A stretch of DNA of 25,873 bases, taken from Flavobacterium psychrophilum (GTDB lineage Bacteria > Bacteroidota > Bacteroidia > Flavobacteriales > Flavobacteriaceae). The notes beneath the pieces were generated by a model that did not search any database, was not told where the DNA came from, and worked only from the letters and a program-made list of their open reading frames with translations. This document shows, piece by piece, positions 24,722 to 25,873 of the stretch. A program made the position numbers and the translations under genes. The DNA lies in NCBI GenBank assembly GCA_945897545.1, contig CAMDGJ010000008.1, positions 1-25,873 on the forward strand, written 5' to 3'. The number at the start of each line of letters is the position of its first letter. Position 1 is the first letter of the stretch.

Positions 24722-25873
24722 TCAATTGGTTTTTTCTACCTTTTTTACAGCATCAATTATTTCAATTTTATCAAATTGATATTGTAACTCATTTAATGAT
24801 TTTGCATTGGTTAAAGGATTTATCTGATGCACTCTTTGCAAAATGTAGTAAGCAAATCTTGGATTTAGTTGATACATTCCTTTTTCGTTTGTTGGTCCTT
24901 TTGCACAGATACCAAACCATTCTTCATTCATATTGTTCTTTCCTTTTACAAAGTCAAAACTATATCCTCCATTGGCCCAAGAAGCATTTGAATCGTGAAT
25001 GTCTAAATTTTTTGTCTGCCCATATTTCCACCAGCCATCGCTAAATTGAAAGGTAAATCCACCTATGCAATTTCCACTTTTACCGGTACCTGCAGCGTTT
25101 TCATAAATTTCTTTCCAATTTTCTTTAAGAATAAAAGCCTGTGCATTTTGATTTTCTAAATTAGTACTAGCATTTAAGGCATCTGAACCGAATTCTGTAA
25201 ATAAAATAGGTTTGCCGTATTTCTTTTTTACTTTTTCAAATACATCGCCAAAAGATTTCCCACGATAAATATTGGCTCCAAAAATATCAACATCAGGACA
25301 TTCTTTGGCAATTAAATCAAGGTATTGCAAATCACCGTTACAAAGTGCAATGGGATGTGAATTATCTATGATTTTCATGGCTATTGCCGCCTCGTTAAAT
25401 AACTTGTATAAGGCTCTTGCTCGTTTACTTATGGTAGGTTTTTTTTCTTTTACCGGAATATTTTCTGTCTCTGCACCTTCCCAAACCAACCCATAATTAT
25501 TTTCGTTACCCAATAAAAACAAAAGCAACCCTTTAGTGTTTTTATAGTCTGATGCAAATTGTTTTACTTCATTCAAAAGTAATTCCCGAGTTTTAGCATC
25601 TGCATATTCAGTATTAGCTACCCAAGTTCCATTTAAAGTTAAACCATAACGACCGAAAGTATGATTGAGCATTGTATAAATACCATATTTTGTATAGATG
25701 TATTCAATCCACTTTTGCGGAATACCTGTGTAGACTCTTATCGAATTTACACCCATATTTTTCAATAAAGTCATTTCAGCATCCAAAGCAGCTTGAATGA
25801 TATTCTCTGGTTGTTCCCAGATACTGTACGAATATGTTGTACCTATTGGATAATAATCCCAATTCATTCCATT
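24722..25873 (-). CDS. GH-A-clan glycosidase (GH2/GH5-like TIM barrel), N-terminus outside window
   Basis: The frame is open through the right edge (Asn-Gly precede the Met at 25867), so this is a partial gene and the Met is probably not the start. Visible sequence is a single TIM-barrel: MNWDYYPIGTTYSYSIW, MGVNSIRVYTGIP, acid/base Glu-122 in LLGNENNYG, DIFGANIYRG and nucleophile Glu-225 in ILFTEFGSDA, plus GGFTFQFSDGWWK (numbered from that Met). The pattern fits glycosidases annotated as GH2 TIM-barrel or GH5-like, without the sandwich domains of classic GH2 in the visible part. It is the first visible gene of the operon. It may act on beta-glucans or glucosides, but its substrate is unknown. 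Whether it is secreted depends on the missing N-terminus. Confidence 0.8.
   Translation of the reverse strand, partial: NGMNWDYYPIGTTYSYSIWEQPENIIQAALDAEMTLLKNMGVNSIRVYTGIPQKWIEYIYTKYGIYTMLNHTFGRYGLTLNGTWVANTEYADAKTRELLLNEVKQFASDYKNTKGLLLFLLGNENNYGLVWEGAETENIPVKEKKPTISKRARALYKLFNEAAIAMKIIDNSHPIALCNGDLQYLDLIAKECPDVDIFGANIYRGKSFGDVFEKVKKKYGKPILFTEFGSDALNASTNLENQNAQAFILKENWKEIYENAAGTGKSGNCIGGFTFQFSDGWWKYGQTKNLDIHDSNASWANGGYSFDFVKGKNNMNEEWFGICAKGPTNEKGMYQLNPRFAYYILQRVHQINPLTNAKSLNELQYQFDKIEIIDAVKKVEKTN

Noticed and set aside
24574..25044. 156-codon plus-strand ORF rich in Phe/Leu
   Set aside because: It lies antisense across the start of the phosphorylase gene and the end of the glycosidase gene. 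Its composition is that expected from the complement of AT-rich coding sequence, and no domain is visible.
1..25873. CRISPR arrays, tRNA or rRNA genes, prophage or defence genes
   Set aside because: No regularly spaced repeats, no tRNA-like clover segments and no phage or defence protein motifs were seen by eye. A dedicated tRNA/ncRNA search was not possible.

Overview
The window looks like part of a Flavobacteriaceae chromosome, most likely Flavobacterium or a close relative. It is AT-rich, lacks Shine-Dalgarno-type leaders, carries type IX secretion (T9SS) C-terminal sorting domains of both type A and type B, and has a PorP/SprF-family gene. It contains no rRNA, tRNA or CRISPR array that I could see. 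Almost all chromosomal genes are on the minus strand; the transposase genes are on the plus strand.

Layout. (1) 1-3445: a surface-protein set made of a small secreted peptide gene, an 854-residue adhesin-like protein with a gliding-motility-type (type B) sorting domain, and a PorP/SprF partner that runs off the left edge. (2) 3706-5845: a dead IS982-family element, interrupted by an apparently intact IS1595-family element with a perfect 8-bp target duplication. It also carries two related 28-29 bp insertions that match no IS I know. (3) 5929-25873: a beta-glucan (laminarin-like, beta-1,3 with beta-1,6) utilisation locus read right to left. It is broken by an IS4-family element at 13793-15094 with a 9-bp target duplication.

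How the glucan genes may work together (inferred from families and targeting signals). A very large T9SS-secreted GH81 endo-beta-1,3-glucanase cuts the polymer outside the cell. Beside it lies a catalytic-domain-free copy of its C-terminal tail, now split by a stop codon. A GH30 with an export signal and two lipoproteins (GH30 and GH17) trim side chains and oligosaccharides at the envelope. A GPH-type sugar:cation symporter imports the products. In the cytoplasm two short, leaderless, translationally coupled GH17-like enzymes and a 1132-residue GH149-type beta-1,3-glucan phosphorylase would finish degradation, releasing glucose 1-phosphate. A GH-A-clan glycosidase cut by the right edge heads the visible operon. 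No SusC/SusD pair lies within the window.

Removing the IS4 element and one copy of its duplication restores a 13-nt gap between the GH17-like gene and the GH30 gene. The GH30 gene was therefore probably the last member of the operon before insertion. The most novel-looking items are the paired micro-insertions, the two cytoplasmic GH17-like enzymes coupled to a phosphorylase, the unassigned repeated binding-type module, and the small secreted peptide upstream of the T9SS adhesin.
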